Part shown: piece by piece, positions 43,601 through 54,599 of the stretch
Position numbering within the stretch: the stretch's first letter is position 1
How the letters are laid out: every line of letters starts with the position of its first letter
Assembly: GCA_000727475.1 (NCBI GenBank)
Contig: KL647302.1
Span: 685,449-749,448 of the forward strand
Length of the DNA stretch: 64,000 nt
Source: Sarcocystis neurona
Lineage: Eukaryota > Apicomplexa > Conoidasida > Eucoccidiorida > Sarcocystidae
Reading direction: 5' to 3'
Position numbers and translations under genes: made by a program
Notes under the pieces: model-generated
The model's database searches: none
Seen by the model: only the letters and a program-made list of their open reading frames with translations
What the model was told of the DNA's origin: nothing

Positions 43601-43900
43601 TCTCGTGACACAGGATCCAGATCACCTAGTGTCGTGCGTATATATTTGCACCCGTAAGTAATAAAGAAATATTCATCCATATGATATAGCAAACCGTAAC
43701 ACAGTTTGTAGTTGTGTGGTTGTGTGTATACACACATATAACGATACACATGCCTATTTGTACACAAGTCCTGTGGCGGCGTGGTTGCACGGCACACGTG
43801 CGATGCTGACTTACGCTGAATATACTCAACAAATCTTGATGTATGGACGAACTGACAGAAATATTGGAATGCCTTGGTACCCACTGAATACTTCCGTATA
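40620..43900. other. Repeat-poor stretch with no secure gene
   Basis: Unique, lower-GC DNA with short open frames on both strands. At 42.5-42.8 kb both strands are open with plausible peptides, and at 43.2-43.5 kb at least three frames are open, so no frame could be chosen. TA microsatellite at 42060-42085. Confidence 0.4.
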
Positions 43901-44010
43901 ATGTGGTGCCCGGATCAAGGGCACGAAGAACTTTACAGTACGTCTACACACGTCCGTTTCCGCTGGTTACATCTGTGGCTCTGGTGACTCGAAAGAATGC
44001 CCGCGCACAG

Positions 44011-44163
44011 AGTCGATGCTATCTGCCCGACCACGCTGACCGCGCACTCGAAACGTTCCTCTCTACCCTTCGAAGCGCAGGTGTTTTCCAGAAGGGCAGC
44101 CTACGCAGATCTGCAGAGGCGGACCATTTGCTTAGCTTACGACCCGAGACTGATTATGCGTAA
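44011..44163 (+). CDS. Possible terminal exon, unidentified
   Basis: Acceptor CCGCGCACAG is followed by SRCYLPDHADRALETFLSTL, RSAGVFQKGSLRRSAEADHL and LSLRPETDYA, then TAA. The composition is protein-like and free of repeat. A second plus frame is also open over the same bases and continues to 44329, so the frame is uncertain. No family recognised. Confidence 0.28.
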   Translation, partial: SRCYLPDHADRALETFLSTLRSAGVFQKGSLRRSAEADHLLSLRPETDYA

Positions 44164-45285
44164 CAGTGGCCACCTTTTCAGGTTTGACTGGACAGGTGGG
44201 TTGAAACATTGGTGCCTACGTTTGTGGAAACTGAATAGGCTCTCTCTGTTGTGGCACTTTTTTCAGTCCACTGTGTGCGCCTGTCTCCACAACGGGGGAC
44301 AGTACGAGCAGCTGAATTTCTATGCGTAATTCTGTCAACAGACAAGCGCGAAAAACCTGTTTTAAACGTAAGACGTTACGAAATACAGGTGGAATATTTC
44401 TGTAGCAGACGAAATGCGACACACAGTGCAACGGTCACTCCCGCCATCGCGGAAGGGCGTCTTTTCCACTCTCTCAGAAACGCGGTGTCCATCGATCACT
44501 GCAAATATACTCGTAGAGGTCTCACATCAACATACCGTCAGGTCAAGATTCTTTACCAAGTATTTCCGACCTTATGAACTACGCCGGGGTGTTAACACTG
44601 CAGATACAAGGTTGGGTGTAGAAGGTCATCCATACAAGAAAGGCAAAGCGTAGAGTCGATACTTCTTGGCGAGGCCTTCCTTAAGTCAGACGAGAAAGAT
44701 GGTGACCGAAATCGTATTCGAGTGTGGTCTGCGCACATATTTTAGAAGGGCAACCTTAATATTGCTGCGTTTCTTATTTCAAACACGATACTCCTAGGAC
44801 CACTAGAGATAGTATTTGCTGCAGGCGAAAATATCGTAGTCACTGAATCTTCGATTTCGAAAATCCGCTTACATAGCTGCCTTCACGTAACGCTCCAGCC
44901 GAGAGGGTAGCCTTGAGTGGACAAGTAACTCGTGGCTTCTCGCATCCCTTCGGACTCTACGTCTCAACTCTAAACAGAGGCATTGCCACACGCATTTCAG
45001 CTGAATTTTCCTTTCACACACGCGACGCCTATATCGGGTGGCATAGGCCAAGGTTTGTACGGAATTATTTCGACAACTTAGTGGTCAAAAGTTACGCAGG
45101 GCAGCGTAGAACGTGATCTGCGGTGCCATTCACCGAAGGCAAGATTCACTGAGCACCGTGCCAAGAGGAGTTGGCGCCGCTAATACGGTTCTTCTGATTC
45201 TGCCCAACAGTTCGAGAATAATTAATGACAGACATATAGACGACTGCTTTTTGGACACCAGTATGGCTGTCAACTATGTTTTCAG

Positions 45286-45746
45286 CGCTTCTCGTCTCTC
45301 TGCACGAGCGTGTGCCACAGGAGCGCGCGGCAGGTGTGCTGCCACATGGGAAACCACCATATGCTAAGCAGCTGCATCAAGGCACTTGTTTCAAGAAAAC
45401 AGTTGATGTGCGATTTTGTGAAGGTTACCTCCAATGCACACAAGCGAAAAATGGCGGCACTATGGGTATGTCATACAACTTGTATGAAGCAGAGCTACAG
45501 CAGACGGCGTATTGGTTGCTCTTTGAAGCAGAATGGCGCTCCAGATTTTCGAAGCGTCAACAGAAGAAAACTGCTTCCTTAGACGCCTCTTCTGCAAACA
45601 AGCTAAAGGTTCAACTCGATAATGAGTCTGACTGTAAGCGTTGTCATCAGCACGACGGGCAGCAGTCCAGGTGCACTGATCCCCACGAGCTTCGTGTGGG
45701 CCAGAGGCGATACATGATTCAAGTGTTTCAGGAGGCTAGTGGGTGA
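45286..45746 (+). CDS. Terminal exon of an unidentified plus-strand gene
   Basis: The longest non-repetitive open frame in the 38-50 kb island. It starts after the acceptor CTATGTTTTCAG and runs 153 codons to TGA. It contains CFKKTVDVRFCEGYLQCTQA, YNLYEAELQQTAYWLLFEAE, a basic stretch RSRFSKRQQKKT and a Cys/His-containing part CKRCHQHDGQQSRC, ending MIQVFQEASG. The CxxCx8C pattern is not a zinc finger I can name. No signal peptide or membrane segment is visible. Its upstream exons were not identified with confidence. The exon at 46227-46488 on the other strand faces it tail to tail. Confidence 0.45.
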
Positions 45747-46226
45747 ACATTAATGTCTAGGTACGTAAGGTAAGACCTTATTCACGGCGGAAGCAAGAAT
45801 CGGGTTTCTTAGTACTTCGCAGGTTTGCCTCTTAGATGCTGTCTGCTCGTACAAAATTCATGGATACCTGCAATAGTGTGGAGTTACCACGGTCACTTGC
45901 GTGTGCGGAGCACCGTGCTGGGCATAATCCTTGTGAACAGCAGTCCCAAATTACTGCGTCTACCTTGCTTATCGACACCTGTGCGATACAAATACTTTCG
46001 TAAATTGGCGATCTGTACACAGGTACGTACGCCACTGGTGCCCGTGTATCCGGTAGGCAGGTGATGTGGGGGGCACAGTGTATTTACGGCAAACCGTTGT
46101 AGCAAGGGTACTCGTGAGCGGAAAGACACTTGCCTTCCAAGGACAAATAATTGTCGTATATTGGTACTGCGACAGACCAAGGCACGTCTTGGCACGTGCA
46201 TGGGGATTTAGGGCGCTTGCAGTTCA

Positions 46227-46488
46227 TCATGTATGTTTAACAAATCTATTCAGATCAAGGACGCCGGTTAGTGGTGGCTTGACGATCTTGATCCACTGTG
46301 GAAGTCGAATTCTTTGTGGGTACAAAATCGAAAGTTTGTAGTCCGCAGCGACTTGAAGCTCGGGAGTCAACATTGACAGCGATTCCCCAAAACACTCATC
46401 TGCGACAAGACTGAATGAATCCATCAGCATCCTCCGACGTGCAACTTCGGAACCGAGACTAGGTACCAAACTCCTTCGGACAGCGGAG
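46227..46488 (-). CDS. Terminal exon of an unidentified minus-strand gene
   Basis: After a GGCGCAAG acceptor the frame reads SAVRRSLVPSLGSEVARRRM, then MDSFSLVADECFGESLSMLT, PELQVAADYKLSILYPQRIR, WIKIVKPPLTGVLDLNRFVK and ends HT, TGA. Non-repetitive and protein-like (86 residues), with no other long frame competing on this strand. Its 3' end faces the plus-strand exon ending at 45746 across about 480 bp. A small upstream piece near 47.5 kb (ending CTTCCG|GTAAAA) might belong to it. Function unknown. Confidence 0.42.
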
Positions 46489-47621
46489 CTTGCGCCGCTG
46501 TATTTGGAAAGCCGATACCTACATGCATACTCGTGCGAAGGCTAAGGGGATTCAAATGAATGAGTCGGTGCGCTCAAGTGAGGCTGTCTACAATAAGATG
46601 AGGAGGCGGGAATGAATATGTACTATAGGTGAGCATTACTAGTTCAACTTGCACATGATGGTTTACTTCAGACGCACGCGTATTCTGCATCTGCAGGCGA
46701 GGACACATGTGGCACGCAGACTTTTACGTTTCTTTATTGGTCACGGAAGGCACAGGAAGGAGGTGACTTGGATCCGATAAGTCACCGTAGTACACTTTGT
46801 CTTTAACGCGTCCGGCATTGTGCAGCGTCGAGAAATTGTAGTGGGCCAATCGGTAGGCAACATCTCGCAAAAGATAGTGTCAACACAAAGTACGGAAACA
46901 GGGAATCACCAATGCCGCGGCAGACGTGACAGATGCAGAAGATTGTAACAAAAGACTGCTACGTTTCAACCCACAGGGAACGAGAATAGTCACGAAGCGG
47001 TTCACAGCAGTGTGTGGGAGAAAGGTGGGCAGCACGACACGAAAAAACCGGTCTTTGGGACACAGCAGCTGGAGACAGGTCCAGCTAATCTGGCGTCAAA
47101 AGGGCTATTAGAGAACACATAGAGCCTGTAGTGTGTCCTCACAGCTCAGCCACGGGTACGGGGTGTACATGCAAATGTGTACAAAAGTGTACGTACGCGT
47201 CTTCAGGCGCACTGTGAAGCTCTAAGCAGCTTTGTGTGATTAGGTGTTTGAGCACACACTTGTATACGTATACTTGCTGGAAACCACGGCACAGATTGAT
47301 TGCCCGTTACCAGTAGTTTGGTATCACTCGCACCACCACCAACGGCCGCAGAGTGAGAGGATAGTGTGACAGATATGAGTCAGTTCAAGTATAGAAGACA
47401 CGCTAGAATTTAATCCGATGCAACTGTTCAACCAAGCATGTGATTTTACCGGAAGAACGCGTTGCAAACGCGCAAGTTCCTGGCGTCTCCTGCATCTGGT
47501 TGCATCTAGCGCGCACATGCAGTCGCTACCTCATTTTTTAACTCCTCTTGATGCAACTGACGGCAAACCAGCTTTGTAAGAGTGCGGACGGTGAAAGTCA
47601 GACACACGCCACCGTGACACA

Positions 47622-47957
47622 ATGAGGAAATGCTTCACCACATCGCTTCTGCTTTGGGGCTGTTCGGCAGCACTAGTCCACTCTCCTTGGCAGCCTACCA
47701 CATGCTACCCCACACATGCTGACGCACTTTGGTTGAAGTGGCAGCGCAGTCCTTCGTGTAACCCTTGCACACTTGGCGACCTGCCCCGCTTCACACTCGT
47801 TGCACGGTGTCGCGGACGAATAACAAAAACGCAACATTTCTTTCCAAAACCGGAAAGTGGGCGATACGTTCGGAATGCGAAATTCTGGTGGTCAATGGTG
47901 GGGGGGCCGACGACGGACACGCGTGTGCTGACTTGCTTTTTGGAATATTCAGACAGG
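47622..47957 (+). CDS. Possible first exon with a signal-peptide-like start
   Basis: ATG at 47622 opens MRKCFTTSLLLWGCSAALVH, a basic n-region followed by a hydrophobic core, then a Cys/Trp-rich stretch (CYPTHADALWLKWQRSPSCN). The frame ends near a possible donor CAGG|GTATGA at 47957-47963. A secreted or surface protein is conceivable. The pattern does not match the Eimeria SAG family as I know it, and no following exon was found. The minus strand is also open over most of the same bases. Confidence 0.25.
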
Positions 47958-47959
47958 GT

Positions 47960-49480
47960 ATGATATATCAGAAAAGTAATCATTAGCCCTGGACTCCTCT
48001 GCGCTGTCTTCAGCTAGGAGAATCTGAAACATACAGGCAGTGGCAGGTGTACAGCAGAAGCAAAGTGGTTTGAACTGGCTCCAGGGAGAAATATTTCCGT
48101 CTTCCCATTCACATGTGCGCCACTAAACCACGATCGTTGTAAAAGAATGCAGTGGGAACTAAGCAGCATTGCGTCTTAACAGGGACCAACTAATTCGCAC
48201 ATTCACATGTTTACCATCTGTGTCACCGAAGAGCTCTGTGACAGAGGGTCCCTTCCTTTAGAGCCACGTGGATATGTCTTGCTTAACCGCTTACTATCAG
48301 ATCGATGTGGTGGTCCCTAGCGTACACCAGATGCACTTGAACGTGGTTTCCTTTCGTTTTTGTCTATAGTAATTTAACAACGGGATTCGCTTGGGGAAAT
48401 GATGCATTTGTGAAGCTATGCCAGTCAGACGTGGTTGAGTTAGAGAGCGTTTATCGAAAGCTTTTGCACATTTAGGATGTGGGGCGTGTCAGCTGGTGGT
48501 CCTTTTGGCACGGGGAAAAGAAGCGTGCGCCTATGTGTGTGTGTGTTTGAGTTGAAAGACATCGTTTTAACTTAATCTCTTGCAGTTGTGCAGGAAGGCA
48601 GACATCGTTATAATACCTACTCTCCTATAGTTATGCAGAAAAAACTCATGTTTCCCCGCCCGCAGTAATCCGCAACTATGCAACGGAGTAATTGGCGCTC
48701 GTTTGTATTTTACGTAGACTACAAATCCACGGGTATCCTCTGCATAAACGTTTCTTCTGCCTCGTTACAGTACGACAACCTGCGGAGTCGGAGTCATGTT
48801 CTTCTCGCTACTGATTCAGTGCGGTTTCTTCCGTTGCGCTAGTCGACCGCTTCTGTCCGGTGCGTGGACTCACGCAGAATATCAATCAGCCAGGGGAGCT
48901 CAGCACTTTTTAAAATGTGACTAACAATGTAACTATCTCCGGTGTTCACGTCGTGCGTAAAGTAGTCAGGACTACGCTTCGTAAGATATGTCTTTGTCGC
49001 GGATGTCCTGTAGGGTCAGTACACCGCGTACGAGATAGCGGACCATACATATAGTTCCCCGTGTGGTGACGTTGTCTTCGATGTGACCTTCTTTTTCCTA
49101 GCTTTCTTTCTCTGCCAGGTGGTATCTTCGAGACACCTAGTAAAGACAATCTGTGTGTCCCAGCTGTGTGTCTCCCACCACGACGTGCACGGGGGGGTAT
49201 CGACTGACCCTTGGGGGGTGGTACTGAAATGTTGCAGAAATGCTGCGGCCCCAGGGGTAATCCTGACTCGAATCGCTGTTTATCACGCGTGTGACTTATG
49301 AGCGAAGTACATCTCAGTGATTTCGTGCATGTGTGAATAATGCATACACTTTTTTGGAGGCACTGTTTGTTCTCCCCGTGCACATCACGGTAATACGTGG
49401 CTAACCGGCTGTGAAAGGCCGGTTCTCGCGGACTGTCGCCACTGCACAGTCGTCACATTTCCGCGAAATATGTTAAAGTT
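47960..49480. other. Repeat-poor stretch with no secure gene
   Basis: Unique DNA with many stops in all frames between 48.0 and 48.9 kb. The 145-codon minus frame at 48946-49383 is basic and featureless and is not called. Confidence 0.45.
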
Positions 49481-49655
49481 TTAGCATTTATGCAGATTCC
49501 AAAGGACGCATGTCGCCTTCGTTGCAGCTTCGCGAGGTATGCGGCTGTACGTGTTCTGAAAAGCGTAACCGTCCCAATGGAGGTCCATGAGCTCTTCCCG
49601 GAGGGAACGGTCGTAATTTGCCGTACTTGACCCCCACGATCCAAAGCGAGGGACG
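49481..49655 (-). CDS. Terminal exon of an unidentified minus-strand gene
   Basis: The acceptor GAGCACTCTGCAG is followed by 57 codons and TAA: VPRFGSWGSSTANYDRSLRE, ELMDLHWDGYAFQNTYSRIP, REAATKATCVLWNLHKC. Aromatic and charged residues are spaced as in real protein. A longer overlapping frame (to 49830) exists on the same strand but is less protein-like. No upstream exon or family was recognised. Confidence 0.35.
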
Positions 49656-50967
49656 CTGCAGAGTGCTCAGTGTGGTGCACTGTCTTAAACAAACAAATTG
49701 TGGGATTCATTACTTTGAGACACATGTAGAGTCTACACCATATGCATAATGAACTCGGGGGAGAACGAGGTGTACCACGGAGGGGTTTTCTTTTCAGCAT
49801 TCCATTGAGTGCCTGTATCTGAGCCTGCATTTAAAGCACATTTTTGGCTAAACTGCGGCCTCAGAATCTTTCTTCCTGCGTCAGAAATGCAAATGCGCGA
49901 GACGATCTCCAGAACACACATGCCATCACATATTTTACCACATGTGTATCTCGTTACGCCTGTACGTGTGTATCGATCTGTATGTATACGTCTTCTGCCA
50001 TCGATACAGCTTCACTATGTCCCAGAGTCAGAGCACTTATGAAACACCAATTTGACTGCAGGCGGACAAAAGACATTCAGTCCCGCAGTTGATGCTAATG
50101 CCTCGGAAACTCTGTGCTGACAGCGACCAACAACAGAAGCGGTATCGAGTCTCGCTGGCTGCCTTATATCATTTGGTGCGCTCCTGACTTATAGCTTCTG
50201 CACTTCGGCGGTACAAATTGTACTTTTCCAAAGACCAAGCATGTACATTTTTTAGCTACTATATCTCAACAAGACAAATTTTACTTTCGTGAAAACCACA
50301 TATTTAGTAGATCCACCTGTCCCTGACACCGACAAAGAAGACCAGAAGTCGCGACGATGAAACAGGAATCATACTTTACTCATGTAAAGTTCGCGTTGAG
50401 TGTGCGTGTACATATGCTTTAGATATCACTGCAGATGTTTTCATGGGTCGAGGGATACAGAATAGCACGACGAAATGCAAGTGCATCCGTCTACGTGTGT
50501 ACACACATCTTTGAATATCTCGATTTTTGTACAACGGAATCTCGGCCCCTATCGTGAATCTCCTGCATCCGCGTAATAGTCCGTACATCTTATTTTCCTT
50601 CTGTCGCTCTTGCCGAGAGCACTAACCCTAACTTCTTCCGCTGCTACCTCTCTGTCTCCGTCTCTCTCTCTCCCTCTCTCTCGACGTGTGTGTACATATT
50701 TATACATGTGCACGTATCTGTCCACCCTTCCCGTTTGATTCCTCAATGTGCACGCACACGCGCACGTATTTGCTCTCTGCTGATTCTGCATCCGCCACCA
50801 GAATACGTAGTTTACGAAGGACAGGACTTGTTGAGCCTACATTTCCGTCCGCCTGATTTGCACAGGGAGGTGCGCAAAACACTGTCTATGGCTGAAGTTC
50901 TTCTGAGACACTGTTTTCTCCGTTGGTCGTTGGTGAGATCTCCTTGCCTATTGCAAAAGAGAGAAGG

Positions 50968-52927
50968 ATGGCTGGGGAAGAAGTCAGCAGCGAATTTCTG
51001 CGCTTCTTGCGTATAAAACACAAGGTTGTGCAACGGCTCGCCAAAGAAGTCATGTACTACCAGGCCGAGGTGAAGCAACACGAAGCAACAGTCTCTCGAA
51101 TGAAGGTAAGACGCTGCGTCCCTCTACGTACACATATATGTAGCGATATCCGATGTAAAGGACAGCCGTTGGGTGTATTCTGCGTGTACATCCTCGGGTG
51201 TTACCGAGCGAAGCTGGAGGCTCACACGTTGCTGTGTTTGGGAGAAATGAAGAACGTACAGGGCAGCGGATGAGCCTGCGTTACCAAGTGAGACAAATAC
51301 GGCTAAGGCAGTCTGTTCCAGCTACTGATACAGCGGCGTGCGTCTACACAGGGTTGAGTTGAGTTCGGATGCACGCGCACACGTGTGCACACATTGCTAC
51401 GCACACAATTCTTCACTTCTGTACGCAGTTGCGCTGATACCCCTTTTTTTCCTTCCACTTGGGTTCTCAAATGTATGTGTGTGTATGGACGTAAATATGC
51501 GGCTACAGGTATGTTAACCGTGAGTCAACAGCCGACTCCACCTGTGTTCGTGCGCATGCGTGTATGCGTGTACGTACGTTTGTGTACATACACATATATA
51601 TGTATATATATATAGAGAGAGAGAGAGGGAGACAAAGACAGGGACAGAGTATATGTCTGTGCGTGTGTATATGCACGCTTGTATGCCTTGAACACGCAGA
51701 GATGCGCACGCTGCACGTATGTTTATACACACATGTATATATGCTTCTCTCTGTGCTATCTGCATGCTGTATCATTCCAGTGTTTTCACGCTGTTTTCTC
51801 TCTGTGTACGCATATATACATATAGATATATATATATACACGCGTACGCATAAACAACGTGAACCATTGTACGGCTGTCAAAGCATCTGTCTTCGTGTCT
51901 ATATACATATGTATTGCTTCTTGGTCTGTTCTGGCGGAACGCTGCAAACGTAGCGCTCAACGAAGCACCAACAGCGAGTTTCTGGTATACAGGAGAGGTT
52001 AACAATTCTGTATGAGACGCGAGCTCACACAAGTGTGTAAATCTTAGTCCATGCACAGGTTGTAGCTACAACATATATGTATACATATATGTATATATAT
52101 ATATATGCACTTAGACATATGCAGAATGCACCCAGCTTCTCTATTCTGCTTCACGTTTACGTGTTTCTTTCTCGACGTGTGCGTATTCGTTCGTGTATAT
52201 ATATGTGTATGTTGCTGGTGCGCGCGCGCACATTTTGCTTAGCTGGGACTGTGCTTTTGTTGAACAGGCGGAAAACCGCGAGCCTAGCGATATAAAGCAG
52301 CAGCAGAACGTGCTAGATGAAACCGTGCTGATGGTGCCTGACGCAGAGAGTCGCCTGCTGCGTGCATGTGCAGAGTTGGATGATTACATGCTTTCCAACA
52401 GGGTGTGTGTTGCGGCAGCTCGTAGTCTCTCCGCTGGGGCTGCGGCACTCCCCCAAGTGCCGCTGCAGCGGCAGCAGCAGCAGCAACAGCAGCATTGCTC
52501 AGAGGCTGGGGCAGGGGTGGGTGGCGACGCTGTAGCAACACAGGCTGGAGCAGGAGGTAGCGAGTGCTACCAGCAGCAGGGCAGCAGCAGTAGTGATGCT
52601 GGTGTTACCCCCCAGGACGAGCGGGGGGAGAAGAGCTACGGCGGCATCGCACAAGAAGAGAATCAAAGCAGCAACAGAATGTGCACAACCGAACAGAAGC
52701 AGAACTCTAGCAGATCGAATGCAAGAGGAACTAAAGTGGATGGAGGGGCGGACCGTCAGGGACAGCAGCTCCACGAAGAAGCATACGAAGAAGCTCATAA
52801 GATTTTGGAGACGATCCGTAGAATTGAGAGAGATTTACCGCATTTACACGTCTCACTGTGTGTTACAGATCAGGTAACTGGTCCTGGCGCTAACGCAGCA
52901 GAAGAAACAGAGGAAGACGACATATAA
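50968..52927 (+). CDS. TBCA: Tubulin-binding cofactor A (tubulin-specific chaperone A), two exons
   Basis: Small three-helix chaperone that captures beta-tubulin on its way into alpha/beta dimers in the cytosol. Exon 1 is 50968-51105 (46 codons, ending AAG|GTAAGA) and carries the family opening pattern IKHKVVQRLAKEVMYYQAEV (residues 16-35). Exon 2 starts at 52268 after TTGAACAG, in phase 0, with AENREPSDIKQQQNVLDETV, followed by VPDAESRLLRACAELDDYML. This matches the second helix of TBCA (AEDGENYDIKKQ.., IPDCQRRLEAAY..). The family C-terminal helix is recognisable as EEAYEEAHKILETIRRIERD. Read as one exon the product is 265 residues, against about 108-115 usual. The excess is a 121-codon Q/S/G/A-rich segment at 52403-52765 that begins GTGTGT and ends ACAG, so it may be an intron (mature form about 144 residues). 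The start is the first ATG in frame before the conserved block. The 1.16-kb intron 1 is full of microsatellite. Confidence 0.88.
51597..51632 (+). repeat. TA plus GA microsatellite in TBCA intron 1
   Basis: TATATATGTATATATATATA followed directly by GAGAGAGAGAGAG, with further TA runs at about 51824-51838 and 52085-52106 in the same intron. Confidence 0.85.
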
Positions 52928-53400
52928 GTGGACTGCTGCTCGCGTCTGGCCCAGCACAACCCGCGGAGGAATGAAAGGCAGAGGCCCCCACGTCGGCGGA
53001 GTGTTGCGGCAGCACCAAACGCAGCTGAGGACAGCGGCAGCAAGAGCACCTGTAGCAGGCGTAGATGCAGATGGACCAGCAGCCGCAGGCTCGATAGCAG
53101 CTCAAGCAGCAGAAGACACAGACGCAAGAGGAACAGAAGGGGTGGGTGTACTGCAGAAGCGTTAGATAGTCTTCCGTTTTCTAGCCTGTTTCTCGGAGAG
53201 CTAGCAGGGCAGAGACTTAGCGCCTAACAGCGGCAGCAGCGTTATCAAGCAGGCGACTTAAGACGCACGCTTGGAGCGTGCGTATGGTGTACGTATATAT
53301 GAGTGTCTATATATGTATGTCCTGCCGCACATACGTAAAGGCGTAGCTTCTAAGTATATCTATGACATCACGCTTAGTAAGTACATGTATTTATTTGTAC

Positions 53401-53500
53401 GCTTAAACATCTGCACGGCGATCCTGGTTTTAGTGTCGTCATAACGGCTGCGGTCCAAAACGTCAATGCAGAACTCCACGGCGTTGCCGTTGACCATATC
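53401..53500 (-). CDS. Unidentified internal coding exon
   Basis: A 100-nt exon between TTTAAAGCAG and AAGC|GTACAAAT on the minus strand. It reads DMVNGNAVEFCIDVLDRSRY, DDTKTRIAVQMFK, the most protein-like short frame between TBCA and NOL10. Further minus-strand open pieces at 53735-54025 (..ALILWTKTRIVFAPHYFLKV..) and 54129-54347 could be neighbours of it. It lies convergent to TBCA, about 470 bp after its stop. Family unknown. Confidence 0.38.
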
Positions 53501-54599
53501 CTGCTTTAAAGGGAGACAGGATACGTAGAGTCACAAGAAAAAGTGTCTCCTGCACCCTGTGGACGCCAGCGTGGCGTGCTGAAGGTTTCGTCACGCAGCG
53601 GCTAACACCAGATACGCTGCGTATTCGTTTGCGTTCGGAGCAAGGTCCGCTGTTGACATGACCATTTGAAAATATTCGTGTTACGCGTCTGATAAACTCC
53701 CGACTGGCCCTGGGCTGCTACAGTGGCACGGTGCTCATGGAAGGAGAGGGATAGATTGCGCCGACTCATCCGCGTCCTGCTCAGGAGACGCGTCGAATGG
53801 TACATGTTGTATAATACAAACTTTTAAAAAGTAGTGGGGAGCGAACACGATTCGTGTCTTTGTCCATAATATCAACGCATTTTGTGCCCCGCTGATCTGC
53901 ACGACTACGCCTGCGCAGGCGACTATCTGCTCCTCACAGCAACCGGTACATACATTCATACTCTTCGCGGTACTTGCGACAGCTGCTGAGCATTTCTTCC
54001 TACTGCCCGCACTCTGCCGCCGCACACGAGAAAGGCTCCACGGCCCACTGTCAGCTGCGCTGGGAAAATATTGTCGAACTGGAACTCTGAAGTAATAGAG
54101 CGTACCCTTCTGTCAGAGAATAGTTTTTTCACAAAAAAACCTTCACACGCATTGGACCGCCAGAAGCACTGTACTTGCTCTCTCGTGTGACACGGCGGCT
54201 GCTGGTCAGAAGAAGTGCTACGTCAACCTTTATGTCCGACGTGTGGCATCCAACCACTCGCCGTGCGAAGCTGGTGACTGCTGCTGTGTCAAGATTCACC
54301 GCTCTTCTTTCAGAGCTCAAAGTAGCGGAACGTCTCTGAAAAAACATTTTCAGCTACTCATTTACCGCCACATATATAAATTGGTAGGTGTAGTCGTGTA
54401 CACGCCCACGTACACGCACATATACATGTGCATGAAAAGCAAATTGTTCGCTTGGAGCGCACCAGTGTGTAGGTGGAGGGTTGCAATAGAACACGCGAAT
54501 GCGTGCGTACACGTGTGACCATCTCAGTGCGTCCCCTCACGGCCAGCTGAGCGTAGGCACACCAGCGTGATGGCAGGTCTTTTTCCTTCACTCATTAAA

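Noticed and set aside
50625..50640. CACTAACCCTAAC, resembling a telomere-type repeat
   Set aside because: Only two partial units; no array. Not evidence for an interstitial telomeric repeat.
53940..54000. Minus-strand peptide SSCRKYREEYEC resembling a mitochondrial Cys-motif protein
   Set aside because: The two cysteines are spaced CX8C rather than CX9C, only one pair is present and the frame stops at once.
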